Source of the DNA: Flavobacteriaceae bacterium
Lineage (GTDB): Bacteria; Bacteroidota; Bacteroidia; Flavobacteriales; Flavobacteriaceae
Direction of reading: 5' to 3'
Assembly: GCA_024643425.1 (NCBI GenBank)
Contig: JAHEMY010000003.1
Coordinates: forward strand, 1 to 64,000
Length of the DNA stretch: 64,000 bases
Shown here: piece by piece, positions 29,048 to 37,308 of the stretch
How positions within the stretch are numbered: the first letter of the stretch is position 1
Layout: each line of letters opens with the position of its first letter
Notes under the pieces: model-generated
The model's input: the letters and a program-made list of their open reading frames with translations, nothing else
The model's database searches: none
Told to the model about the DNA's origin: nothing
Program-made: the position numbers and the translations under genes

Positions 29048-30643
29048 TTAATTCGAAATCAGTATTTTATGATCAAGATAATAGCGATTGTCAATGTTTA
29101 GAGTAAGAAAAAGAATTCCCGAGTTATTTGCATCGGGCAACGTTAAGGACTGAATGGTGACTTCCGGATCAAGAGATCCATAATCCAAGATGCTCCCTTT
29201 AATATCGGAAACGAAATAATAGCAGGAATTACTCGGTTTTTTATTTAATTGAATTTGAATGGCACCTTTTGTGGGATTGGGGGTTATTTGTACGGTATAA
29301 GGGTTCAATCCATTCACACTTTCCAAATCTAATGGATTTCGGTTCAAGCGAACCTCATAGATGGTAGGATTTGCTTGGGTTTGATTGGTTTGGTTTGAAT
29401 TGAAAGGATTTCGAAGCGGACTCTCAATGCCTCCAAAAATATGACCAATGATAAAAGATTCGTCGGAAACTTCGGAAAGTGAAATAATGTCTCCTTCCAA
29501 TAGAGGAAGTGTTTTGTTGGTAATAAATTCGGCACTTGCCCCTTCTAAGAGGGGCATTTCAATAGGTAATACAAATTCTTCAAAGCTTCCATCTTGATGT
29601 CTGGTAAGTAAACTTATCGTTTTTACAAAAGGCACATTGTTATCCTGTATTAGAGTTCCATTGCTGTAATAGTATTGACTCATACCTCCAAAAAACAGAT
29701 TGTGCATTTCTTCTGTATTGCTATCATATAGGGATGTTGAAGCAGAATGGTAGTTACTTAGGTATTGATTGAATTCGGTGTGTGGTGTAATGCTGTTTTC
29801 ATCAATATCAACTGGATAAGGATAGGGAAGGTCTGCAATTAATTGAAAAACCCCTGAAGAGATTGTGTAGCCAAAATTGCCTCCCGGAAATATTTGGGGA
29901 AGTAGGTTGTAATCTCTTCGGTGGAGATGTACATTATCGGTGAGTGTTTGATAATTGTCGAAACTAAGCTGTGAGCCGCTATTATCGATGGTGAATTTGC
30001 GAATTTGATTAGTGTATTCTTGAACATACGACGCCCCACCCATTGGGTTATAACGTCCGTCAAAACGATGACCCCCAATTAGGTAAAAATAATTGTTCAG
30101 TTTGCCCAATTGCCCCCCGGTTACAGCAAAAACATCATTCGCGACTTGTTTTATAAAATTTGAGAAAGGTTGATTATTAATAATCGCGTTTATGGTAGCA
30201 GGTACATCGATGGATGTAAGAAAGGGGAAGGTTACATGATCGTTGGCCGTTGGAGAAAACGCATATCCACCAATGATAAACAATGTATCCTGATCTTGAT
30301 AAAAGTTCATGTTAGTGGATTGTAATTGCTCTTGAATGCTTGTCGTGAGCGAAGAAAGAGGAGCAGACCATACTTCCATTGCTTGGACATCCACCACATA
30401 TAAGGTATCGTTGTTTTGGGATTCAGGAAAGGCATTAAAAGGTTGTCGTGCGTGCAAACCATCTACTCGTCCGCCAACGATGAGCCACTTTCCTTCATGC
30501 TGACCTACTGCATAGGAATGCAATCCTGGCAGTCCACTTAGATTAATAGGAACTAATTCCAGTTGGAATTCAAAAGTGTTTTGAGAATGTACATTGTATG
30601 CAGACAATACTACAATCAACATACCGAGCAGAAACCGTTTCAT
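29048..30643 (-). CDS. Secreted kelch-like beta-propeller with T9SS type A sorting domain
   Basis: A 531-residue protein with a signal peptide (ends NVHSQ). It has several kelch-type blade motifs with paired glycines: WLIVGGRVDG, LFIIGGYAF, FYLIGGHRFDG, NLFFGGMSQYY and IFGGIES. The last roughly 75 residues (ITPNPTKGAIQIQL ... HKILISN) match a Por/T9SS type A C-terminal sorting domain, which directs export and surface anchoring. The role is probably binding or adhesion at the cell surface. No enzyme motif was seen. Monocistronic by spacing. Confidence 0.85.
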   Translation of the reverse strand: MKRFLLGMLIVVLSAYNVHSQNTFEFQLELVPINLSGLPGLHSYAVGQHEGKWLIVGGRVDGLHARQPFNAFPESQNNDTLYVVDVQAMEVWSAPLSSLTTSIQEQLQSTNMNFYQDQDTLFIIGGYAFSPTANDHVTFPFLTSIDVPATINAIINNQPFSNFIKQVANDVFAVTGGQLGKLNNYFYLIGGHRFDGRYNPMGGASYVQEYTNQIRKFTIDNSGSQLSFDNYQTLTDNVHLHRRDYNLLPQIFPGGNFGYTISSGVFQLIADLPYPYPVDIDENSITPHTEFNQYLSNYHSASTSLYDSNTEEMHNLFFGGMSQYYYSNGTLIQDNNVPFVKTISLLTRHQDGSFEEFVLPIEMPLLEGASAEFITNKTLPLLEGDIISLSEVSDESFIIGHIFGGIESPLRNPFNSNQTNQTQANPTIYEVRLNRNPLDLESVNGLNPYTVQITPNPTKGAIQIQLNKKPSNSCYYFVSDIKGSILDYGSLDPEVTIQSLTLPDANNSGILFLTLNIDNRYYLDHKILISN

Positions 30644-30698
30644 TAAATATAATTTTACTAAAGGTACTGCCTGTAATTTTCACTTACTGTTACAAATG

Positions 30699-31262
30699 TT
30701 ACTTAGGATTTTCGATTTGGCGAATTATTTTTGCGGGATTTCCCCCAACCACAACATTGTCAGGAATATTTTTAGTAACCACGGCTCCCGCACCAATGAC
30801 AGCGCCGTTGCCAATGGTAACTCCCGGGCAAATAATAGCACCGCCGCCAATCCAAACGTCATTGCCAATGGTAATGGGTTTGGCATATTCTTCGCCGGAA
30901 TTTCGTACTTTGGCTTCCAAGGGGTGTGTTGCTGTATAGATCTGCACATTGGGCGCCATCATAACATTGTTTCCAATTTTAATCGGCATCACATCTAGGA
31001 TACAGCAATTGTAATTCAAGAAAACATTGTCTCCAACTTCAATATTATAGCCATAATCACAAAAAAAAGGGGGTTCGACCCAAAGATTTTTTCCGGCCTT
31101 CCCAAAGAGTTGGTATAGTTTCTGAATGCGCTCTTCTTTCTTGTTTTCATTTAAAGAATTAATGTCCTGAAACAACAATCGAGCTTTTTCACGCTCGTCG
31201 ACGAGCACCGGATCAAGAGGATTGTACATTTTACCGGCCAGCATTTTTTGTTTTTCTGTCAT
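30699..31262 (-). CDS. Maltose/galactoside-type sugar O-acetyltransferase
   Basis: A 187-residue left-handed beta-helix (hexapeptide) protein of the Maa/LacA/NodL group, which transfers acetyl from acetyl-CoA to a sugar. N-terminal Maa region EKQKMLAGKMYNPLDPVL, then hexapeptide turns (GDNVFLNYNCCILD, IGNDVWIGGGAIICPGVTIG). The catalytic His is in YTATHPLEAK. The acceptor sugar is not evident from the neighbours. Confidence 0.92.
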   Translation of the reverse strand: MTEKQKMLAGKMYNPLDPVLVDEREKARLLFQDINSLNENKKEERIQKLYQLFGKAGKNLWVEPPFFCDYGYNIEVGDNVFLNYNCCILDVMPIKIGNNVMMAPNVQIYTATHPLEAKVRNSGEEYAKPITIGNDVWIGGGAIICPGVTIGNGAVIGAGAVVTKNIPDNVVVGGNPAKIIRQIENPK

Positions 31263-31300
31263 TTTCAGGACTTTAGTAATTTACTAAGTTACCCATAACA

Positions 31301-31335
31301 TTTGATACTTTCAAAGGCAAAAAGGGCTATTTTTG
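31301..31335 (+). promoter_or_regulatory. Promoter of ctlX
   Basis: TTTG at 31301-31304, 23-nt spacer, TATTTTTG at 31328-31335, 18 nt before the start codon. Confidence 0.45.
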
Positions 31336-31353
31336 TATGAATAATTCATAGCA

Positions 31354-32289
31354 ATGGGACAAATCACCAATACCCTTCTCATGATCCGCCCGGTAGCATT
31401 CAGGATGAATGAACAGACCGCTGTAAATAATTATTTCCAAGAAGATTTGGATCTCAAGAATGCTGAAATCAATAGAAAGGCACAGCAAGAGTTTGATGCT
31501 TTTGTGGAGAAGTTGGAGGCTGTTGGAGTTCAGGTCATTGTTGAAAACGACGACTTATTAATGGACACTCCGGACTCTATTTTTCCTAACAATTGGGTGA
31601 GTTTTCACAGCAACGGCGTTGTGGCATTGTATCCTATGTTTGCTGAAAACCGTAGGAGAGAGCGTCGTGAGGAAATTATGGATCGTCTGGAAGAGGAAGG
31701 TTTTCTTATTGAAGGGTTTATGGATTATACCACTGCTGAGGAAGAGGATGTCTTCCTAGAAGGAACCGGAAGTATTTTAATGGATCGTGTAAACGAAAAA
31801 GCATATTGTGCGCTTTCTCCGAGGGCAGATGAGCTACTTTTTATTGAGTTTTGTGAAGATTTTGAATGTGATCCGATTGTTTTTAACGCCTATCAAACGG
31901 TAGATGGACAACGACTTCCAATTTATCATACCAATGTGATGATGTGTCTGGGGGAACAGTTCTGTGTGATTTGCTTGGACAGTATCGACGATCTTTCTGA
32001 ACGCAAAGAGGTGGTAAAACAACTGCGAAGCAGCGGAAAAGAAATTATTGAAATTACAGAAGAACAAATGCACCATTTTGCCGGGAATATGCTTCAGGTA
32101 ATGGGTGCGAGAGAACAGCGCTACTTGGTAATGAGCGATGCTGCTTATAAATCGTTAACCATTGAGCAAGTTGAAAAATTAGAAAAGTACGGTCCTATCA
32201 TTAGTAGTGATTTAGAAACCATTGAGACCTGTGGAGGCGGAAGTGCCCGTTGCATGATGGCGGAGGTGTTTTTGCCAAAGGCGAATTAA
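31354..32289 (+). CDS. ctlX: Citrulline hydrolase CtlX (pentein fold)
   Basis: A 311-residue member of the guanidino-group-modifying superfamily. Its Francisella homologue CtlX converts citrulline to ornithine, CO2 and ammonia. Active-site segments: FPNNWVSFHSNGVVALYPM, EGTGSILMDR, the His in YHTNVMMCLGEQFCVICL, HFAGNMLQV, and the Cys in GGGSARCMMAEVFLP. Together with the DDAH-like hydrolase at 24.9 kb it would complete arginine to citrulline to ornithine. Single gene with its own promoter. Confidence 0.9.
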   Translation: MGQITNTLLMIRPVAFRMNEQTAVNNYFQEDLDLKNAEINRKAQQEFDAFVEKLEAVGVQVIVENDDLLMDTPDSIFPNNWVSFHSNGVVALYPMFAENRRRERREEIMDRLEEEGFLIEGFMDYTTAEEEDVFLEGTGSILMDRVNEKAYCALSPRADELLFIEFCEDFECDPIVFNAYQTVDGQRLPIYHTNVMMCLGEQFCVICLDSIDDLSERKEVVKQLRSSGKEIIEITEEQMHHFAGNMLQVMGAREQRYLVMSDAAYKSLTIEQVEKLEKYGPIISSDLETIETCGGGSARCMMAEVFLPKAN

Positions 32290-32407
32290 CCGTTCAAAGG
32301 GGGTAGGTGCTATTGTATTCACCTAAAAAAATTGGTTACTTAGCACGATATAGGGAGTTAAATTCTAATGCTATATTTACTTACTTCTTAATCTTTAATT
32401 CTTGATT
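32290..32407. other. 118-nt intergenic region with a small inverted repeat
   Basis: TAGGTG (32304-32309) and CACCTA (32320-32325) form a 6-bp inverted repeat followed by an A-run, not the T-run of a plus-strand terminator. It may be a weak structure or operator. A GGTAGG here lacks the TGTT partner of the ECF element described below. Confidence 0.25.
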
Positions 32408-33256
32408 ATGATAAAAAAATTGCAGTTACTCTCGTTGTTGCTATTCATCCTTGTTTTTACGCAATGCAAAGAAAAGGTTGACACCACAGAATCAATGCAT
32501 GATAGTATCGAGGATACTGAAAATCTTGTTGAAGAAACAACGAATAATGCTACTATTGGAAATGAAGAAGTAAATTCCTCCGAAAGCAACAATGATACTA
32601 TGTTGTTCCCTTGGTTGAACGATTTGAATGTCCGCCAATCTGCAAACGTAACCGCTCCGATTATTACCACGGTAAAAGAAAACGCATCGCTTACACCTAC
32701 GGGTAATGTGTCTGCTAAAAAAGAGACACTTGTGTTAAGAGGTGGGGCGTATTATGATTATTGGATAGAAGTTAAAACACCAAATGGAGAAATAGGGTGG
32801 GTCTTTGGAGGTGCCGTTAAAAAAGCGGCGGAAGAAAAAGGTAATGCTGCGTTTATAGAAGGAATAGTAGATTTCGAGCATTTCGGGAAGTATATTTTAA
32901 AAGATTGGAAGTTTCAGGGCAAACAAGCTTCGAGTGCTGCGCATAATGATGAAATTGTCTCCACGTATAAACATCCTTCCCAAGAGCAAACCCTTGTGAT
33001 TACGATGAGTGACCACGGAGATTACGGCTATACCGAAAAGTACGAATTAATCGGGATGAACAATAGCCCACTTAAAACAAGAGTTTTTAAATTTCAAGGA
33101 GACGGTTGGTTACTTTCTGAAAAAGTGATGATTCAAAATACCAATCCAAACTATGAATATACGCGTAGTCAAAAATTAGAAAAACACGTCATTCAATTAA
33201 ATGCCAAACCAAAATTGGTCATAGGTGCATGGACGAAGAACCAAATAGTCAATTAG
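32408..33256 (+). CDS. SH3b-domain lipoprotein
   Basis: A 282-residue lipoprotein: signal ending in the lipobox VFTQC, then an acidic Ser/Thr/Asn linker (to about residue 62). A bacterial SH3-like domain follows (LNVRQSANVTAPIITTVKEN ... EIGWVFGGAVK). A C-terminal domain of about 130 residues comes last, which I do not recognise. The ATG at 32408 fits the lipoprotein signal; a TTG two codons upstream is also possible. Function unknown; SH3b domains often bind peptidoglycan. Confidence 0.85.
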   Translation: MIKKLQLLSLLLFILVFTQCKEKVDTTESMHDSIEDTENLVEETTNNATIGNEEVNSSESNNDTMLFPWLNDLNVRQSANVTAPIITTVKENASLTPTGNVSAKKETLVLRGGAYYDYWIEVKTPNGEIGWVFGGAVKKAAEEKGNAAFIEGIVDFEHFGKYILKDWKFQGKQASSAAHNDEIVSTYKHPSQEQTLVITMSDHGDYGYTEKYELIGMNNSPLKTRVFKFQGDGWLLSEKVMIQNTNPNYEYTRSQKLEKHVIQLNAKPKLVIGAWTKNQIVN

Positions 33257-33309
33257 TCCTTTCTTCAGAAGACATCTAGTTGTCGAATTTCATATTTCAA
33301 ATATTTTTA

Positions 33310-33537
33310 TTGAAATCGGAAAAGCGACGTTTCAATGTGGTAAAAACATGGTATTATAGCACATTCGCTGATGCTCCTTTTGAAGAAAAATCATATCGAA
33401 ACAGAAGTGCAGAAGCCACTTTTCTTGATGACGCCAAATCCCCCAAAATAATTGCTGCGCAATGTATTTATTTTGTTGGATTCGCCACCCCGATTATGTG
33501 GCCTTGGCTATATTTCGAATCATACCTTCAAAAATGA
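33310..33537 (+). other. Open frame without ATG, possible gene remnant
   Basis: About 75 codons are open from 33310 to the stop at 33537, reading NVVKTWYYSTFADAPFEEKS and ending MWPWLYFESYLQK. The only in-frame starts are a TTG at 33280 and a Met near the end. The frame overlaps the 3' end of the SDR gene by 44 nt. I recognise no family. It could be a decayed gene or chance. Confidence 0.2.
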
Positions 33538-34918
33538 AATAATGAAACGGAAGTACAGAATACCAGTACAAGCGGCCCCATAAACCTTTGGGACGGAAGG
33601 TGGCCGTTTGATAGAGGATGTTGTTTTTATCTATTTTAAATTCTAACCAAGCTTCGCCCGGTAATTTCATTTCAGCAAAGAGTAACAATCGTTTTTCCTC
33701 TTTATCGGCATATAAAACACGCCAAAAATCAAGGGCATCCCCTGCATAAATTTTATCGGGATGGGTGCGTCCGCGACGTAAACCTACGCCCCCAGCCAAC
33801 TGATCCATAAAGCCACGTATTTTCCAAAGCCAATTTCCGTAGTACCACCCTCTAGTTCCACCAATAGACCATATATGGTCCAGCACTTCTTCAGGATTGC
33901 TCACTTGCAATTGCTTTTCGTCTTTTAAACATCCAAACTTAGGGACCTGTATATACCCTTTTAAGTTGCTGAATCTGCCGGCCACCAATGCATCTTTCCA
34001 ACTTGATATTACTAGATTCTGTTCAATTTTAATGAAAGCCCTTTTAATAGCTTCTTCATATGAAATAGGGGTGATTCCTAAAATGTCTTGAAGCTTATGA
34101 TCTCTTGCCACAACCTCTAATTTCATGCTATCAACCAAATTTACAGCAAGTTTGTAGGTAGTAGAGGTAACAAAATAAAGCCAGTAGGAAGAAATTCTTG
34201 GGGACATCACCGGTACCGAAATAATAAGTAATTTGAGTTTTCGAACTTTGGCATATTGCATGAGCATCTCCTTATAGGTAAGTACATCCGGTCCCCCTAT
34301 GTCAAAAGATTGGTCGTAACACTTTTCGTTAAGAAGCACTCCCGAAAGGAACGCAATTACATCCCGGATTGCAATGGGCTGAATTTTTGTTTTAAGCCAT
34401 TTTGGGGCAATCATCAAGGGGAGCTTCTCACAAAGGTCTCTAATTATTTCAAAGGATGAACTTCCACTTCCTACCACAATTCCAGCGCGTAAGACCGTTA
34501 AATGAAAGTCTCCTTCATAAAGGATTTCCTCAACATGTTTACGTGAGGATAAGTGTTTGGATAGCTGGTCTTGATTTACAATACCACTTAGGTAAACCAC
34601 TTGCTTTACCGATGCAGCTTTTGCATAAGCATTGAAATGATGTGCTGAGCGAGCCTCTAATTCATCAAAATCGTTGGTGGAGACACTCATGGAGTGAATT
34701 AGATAGTAAGCGACATCAATGTTCTGTGGAAAATTTTCGGTATTTACGTCCTTTAAAAAGTCCACCTCATACATAGTAACGCGCTTAAGCGTTTCTTGAT
34801 CCAAGGGAATGCGATTCTTATCCCGTACACAACAAATTACCTCATGACCAAGTTCCAGTAAAGCTGGCAATAGACGCATGCCGATATATCCATTCGCACC
34901 GGTGAGTAAGATTCGCAT
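33494..34918 (-). CDS. SDR-fold NAD(P)-binding protein with C-terminal DUF2867
   Basis: A 474-residue fusion. The N-terminal atypical short-chain dehydrogenase domain starts with the nucleotide-binding motif LLTGANGYIGMRLLPALLEL and continues with VVYLSGIV and TVLRAGIVVGSGSSSF. The C-terminal roughly 160 residues (from DHIWSIGGTRGWYYGNWLWK to PFHYFIFEGMIRNIA) match DUF2867. The same architecture is widespread in Bacteroidota with no firm function. Cytoplasmic; monocistronic. Confidence 0.88.
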   Translation of the reverse strand: MRILLTGANGYIGMRLLPALLELGHEVICCVRDKNRIPLDQETLKRVTMYEVDFLKDVNTENFPQNIDVAYYLIHSMSVSTNDFDELEARSAHHFNAYAKAASVKQVVYLSGIVNQDQLSKHLSSRKHVEEILYEGDFHLTVLRAGIVVGSGSSSFEIIRDLCEKLPLMIAPKWLKTKIQPIAIRDVIAFLSGVLLNEKCYDQSFDIGGPDVLTYKEMLMQYAKVRKLKLLIISVPVMSPRISSYWLYFVTSTTYKLAVNLVDSMKLEVVARDHKLQDILGITPISYEEAIKRAFIKIEQNLVISSWKDALVAGRFSNLKGYIQVPKFGCLKDEKQLQVSNPEEVLDHIWSIGGTRGWYYGNWLWKIRGFMDQLAGGVGLRRGRTHPDKIYAGDALDFWRVLYADKEEKRLLLFAEMKLPGEAWLEFKIDKNNILYQTATFRPKGLWGRLYWYSVLPFHYFIFEGMIRNIAKAT

Positions 34919-34980
34919 AATTTTTGTTTAAAAGTAATTAATAATTGTTAAACAAATTGTTTATAAACGGTGAATATCTC

Positions 34981-35412
34981 TTAGAGGTCATCAATTCTTG
35001 CGCCTTCTTGTTGCGATTTTGCACTCAGTATTTTAGCGATAAATCGATGTACATTTTTTTCATTGGGTTTTGCCTCAATTTTCACAAAATGCTGATCTCT
35101 ATAAATGGAGTATTCATCAGCCTTTCCTTTGTAAAGCACCAATTTGTAATAGGGAATGACCAAAGCATAGGATTCCAGTAGCGATCGAAAACCAACAATA
35201 ATTCCTTTGGGACGCATTTCGATGTTACAAACATTCCGGTTGTTATCAAGAATCAATAAATTGTTAATTGACATGCTGCATGAAGTAATGATTAATTTAG
35301 GAGAACCTATTCCTCCCATTTTAATGCGCTCCATCAACGGAATGGGCATCCCCAATGCACGATCTATTTTTTCTTTGATTTTTTTATTGTTGTAAGAGAC
35401 ATTCAAAATCAT
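34981..35412 (-). CDS. Conserved small protein of unknown function
   Basis: A 143-residue soluble protein without signal peptide or clear motif. It is mixed alpha/beta by composition; segments include MGGIGSPKLIITSCSMSIN, EMRPKGIIVGFRSLLESYAL and KVHRFIAKIL-like sequence near the end. It looks like a real gene (natural composition, proper start, 98 nt before the divergent argS). I can assign no family. Confidence 0.7.
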   Translation of the reverse strand: MILNVSYNNKKIKEKIDRALGMPIPLMERIKMGGIGSPKLIITSCSMSINNLLILDNNRNVCNIEMRPKGIIVGFRSLLESYALVIPYYKLVLYKGKADEYSIYRDQHFVKIEAKPNEKNVHRFIAKILSAKSQQEGARIDDL

Positions 35413-35482
35413 AGTAACTTGTCTTCGAGGTGTTGTGATTAAAGATACAAAATGCCTGTCGTTTCAAACGTTAAAAATCTCG

Positions 35483-35490
35483 TATCTTTG
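35483..35490 (+). promoter_or_regulatory. -7 element of the argS promoter
   Basis: TATCTTTG, a perfect TAnnTTTG, 20 nt before the argS ATG. A TTTC 17 nt upstream is the best available -33 partner. Confidence 0.5.
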
Positions 35491-35510
35491 CACCCTCAAA
35501 ACAGAAACTC

Positions 35511-37283
35511 ATGAGTATGCAAGAGTCACTTACCCACCATCTTCAAGCTGCTGTAAAGGAGCATTACAAGGTCGATATCAATAGCTTTGAATTTCAGGCA
35601 ACACGCCGCGAATTTGAGGGTGATATTACGGTGGTTGTTTTTCCCTTGTTGAAAGTAATTAAAGGAAACCCGGTACAAATTGGAACCCAATTGGGGGAAT
35701 ATTTGGTGGCTCATGTAGATGAAGTTGTTGCCTTTAATGTGGTCAAGGGTTTTTTGAATATTGTTCTTAGCGATTCCTATTTTTTACATAGTTTTTCGAC
35801 GATTCTAAAAGAAGAAAATTATGGGTTTGGCCCTAATTCGAACGATGCAATGATGGTGGAATATTCTTCACCAAATACCAATAAACCTTTGCACCTAGGG
35901 CACATTCGAAATATTTTATTAGGATCTTCAGTCGCAAGTATTTTAAAGGCTTCCGGGAAAAAGGTGTATAAAACACAAATTATTAACGACCGCGGAATTC
36001 ATATTTGCAAAAGCATGCTCGCGTGGCAGCGTTTCGGAAATGGTGAAACCCCAGAGACAACAGGAATTAAAGGAGATAAATTGGTTGGAAATTACTACGT
36101 GAAATTCGACCAAGAGTATAAGAAGGAAATAGAAGCATTAAGGTCCGAAGGATCTACCGAAGAGGAGGCCAAAGCGAAAGCTCCTTCCATATTAGCAGCT
36201 CAAGAAATGTTGCGAAAATGGGAGGCAGGCGATACGGAGACGGTGGCACTGTGGAAGATGATGAACGAATGGGTGTATGAAGGATTTGAGCAAACCTACA
36301 CGCAACTAGGAGTTTCGTTTGATAGTTACTACTATGAAAGCAATACCTATTTGCTAGGAAAAGACAATATCGAAGAAGGCCTTGAGAAAGGGGTGTTTTA
36401 TAAAAAAGATGATGGCTCTGTGTGGTGTGACCTTACCGAGGATGGGCTGGATGAAAAACTTGTGCTTCGAAGCGATGGAACGGCGGTATACATGACGCAA
36501 GATATTGGTACTGCAATCCAGCGGGTGAAGGATCATCCCGATGTAACAGGAATGATTTACACCGTTGGGAACGAGCAGGACTACCACTTCAAGGTGCTCT
36601 TCCTTATTTTGAAAAAATTGGGGTATACTTGGGCAGAACACCTATACCACCTGAGTTATGGAATGGTCGATTTGCCATCGGGTAAAATGAAGAGTCGAGA
36701 AGGTACCGTGGTGGATGCTGATGATTTAATTGAAGAAATGACACAAACGGCTCGAAGCATTTCTGAAGAATTGGGGAAAATTGATGACCTATCGGAATCT
36801 GAAAAAAGTGAACTTTATCATACCATCGGGCTCGGTGCCTTGAAGTATTATATTTTAAAAGTTGATCCTAAAAAACGAATCTTATTCGATCCCAAGGAAA
36901 GTGTCGATTTCCAAGGGAATACAGGCCCTTTTATTCAATACACCTATGCGCGAATTCAGTCGATTTTGAGAAAGGCAGGGAATGTTGGCGAAATAGATTA
37001 TACCAAGCTTCAGTTGCATCCAAAAGAAAAGGAGTTGTTGAAACAACTGCAATTGTATCCCGAAAAGGTACAAGAGGCAGCAGCTAATTTCAGTCCGGCA
37101 GTAATTGCGAATTACACCTACGATTTGGTGAAAGAATTCAATTCATTTTATCAGAATGTACCTATTTTGGGAACCGATAATGATCATGAAAAGTCCTTCA
37201 GAACACAATTATCAGGGATCGTTGGATCCGTCATAAAAAGCTCTTTTCTTTTACTGGGAATTGAAGTTCCTGAGCGAATGTAA
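35511..37283 (+). CDS. argS: Arginyl-tRNA synthetase
   Basis: A 590-residue class I synthetase. The HIGH motif is seen as KPLHLGHIRN near residue 127, the KMSK-like loop as GKMKSREGT, and the C-terminal anticodon-binding DALR domain as QYTYARIQSILRKAG. The N-terminal tRNA D-loop-recognising domain covers about residues 1-85. Start MSMQESLTHHLQAAV follows the promoter. It converges with the TonB receptor, 25 nt apart, with no obvious terminator. Confidence 0.98.
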   Translation: MSMQESLTHHLQAAVKEHYKVDINSFEFQATRREFEGDITVVVFPLLKVIKGNPVQIGTQLGEYLVAHVDEVVAFNVVKGFLNIVLSDSYFLHSFSTILKEENYGFGPNSNDAMMVEYSSPNTNKPLHLGHIRNILLGSSVASILKASGKKVYKTQIINDRGIHICKSMLAWQRFGNGETPETTGIKGDKLVGNYYVKFDQEYKKEIEALRSEGSTEEEAKAKAPSILAAQEMLRKWEAGDTETVALWKMMNEWVYEGFEQTYTQLGVSFDSYYYESNTYLLGKDNIEEGLEKGVFYKKDDGSVWCDLTEDGLDEKLVLRSDGTAVYMTQDIGTAIQRVKDHPDVTGMIYTVGNEQDYHFKVLFLILKKLGYTWAEHLYHLSYGMVDLPSGKMKSREGTVVDADDLIEEMTQTARSISEELGKIDDLSESEKSELYHTIGLGALKYYILKVDPKKRILFDPKESVDFQGNTGPFIQYTYARIQSILRKAGNVGEIDYTKLQLHPKEKELLKQLQLYPEKVQEAAANFSPAVIANYTYDLVKEFNSFYQNVPILGTDNDHEKSFRTQLSGIVGSVIKSSFLLLGIEVPERM

Positions 37284-37308
37284 TTGAACTAAATTCTGCA
37301 AACGTCCT

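Noticed and set aside
30594-30998. Plus-strand frames opposite the acetyltransferase gene
   Set aside because: Asn/Ala-rich translations mirror the hexapeptide repeats of the real gene on the minus strand.
32302-32328. GGTAGG upstream of the SH3b lipoprotein, resembling the ECF element
   Set aside because: No TGTT at the 17-nt spacing (AAAA there); not counted as a fifth site.
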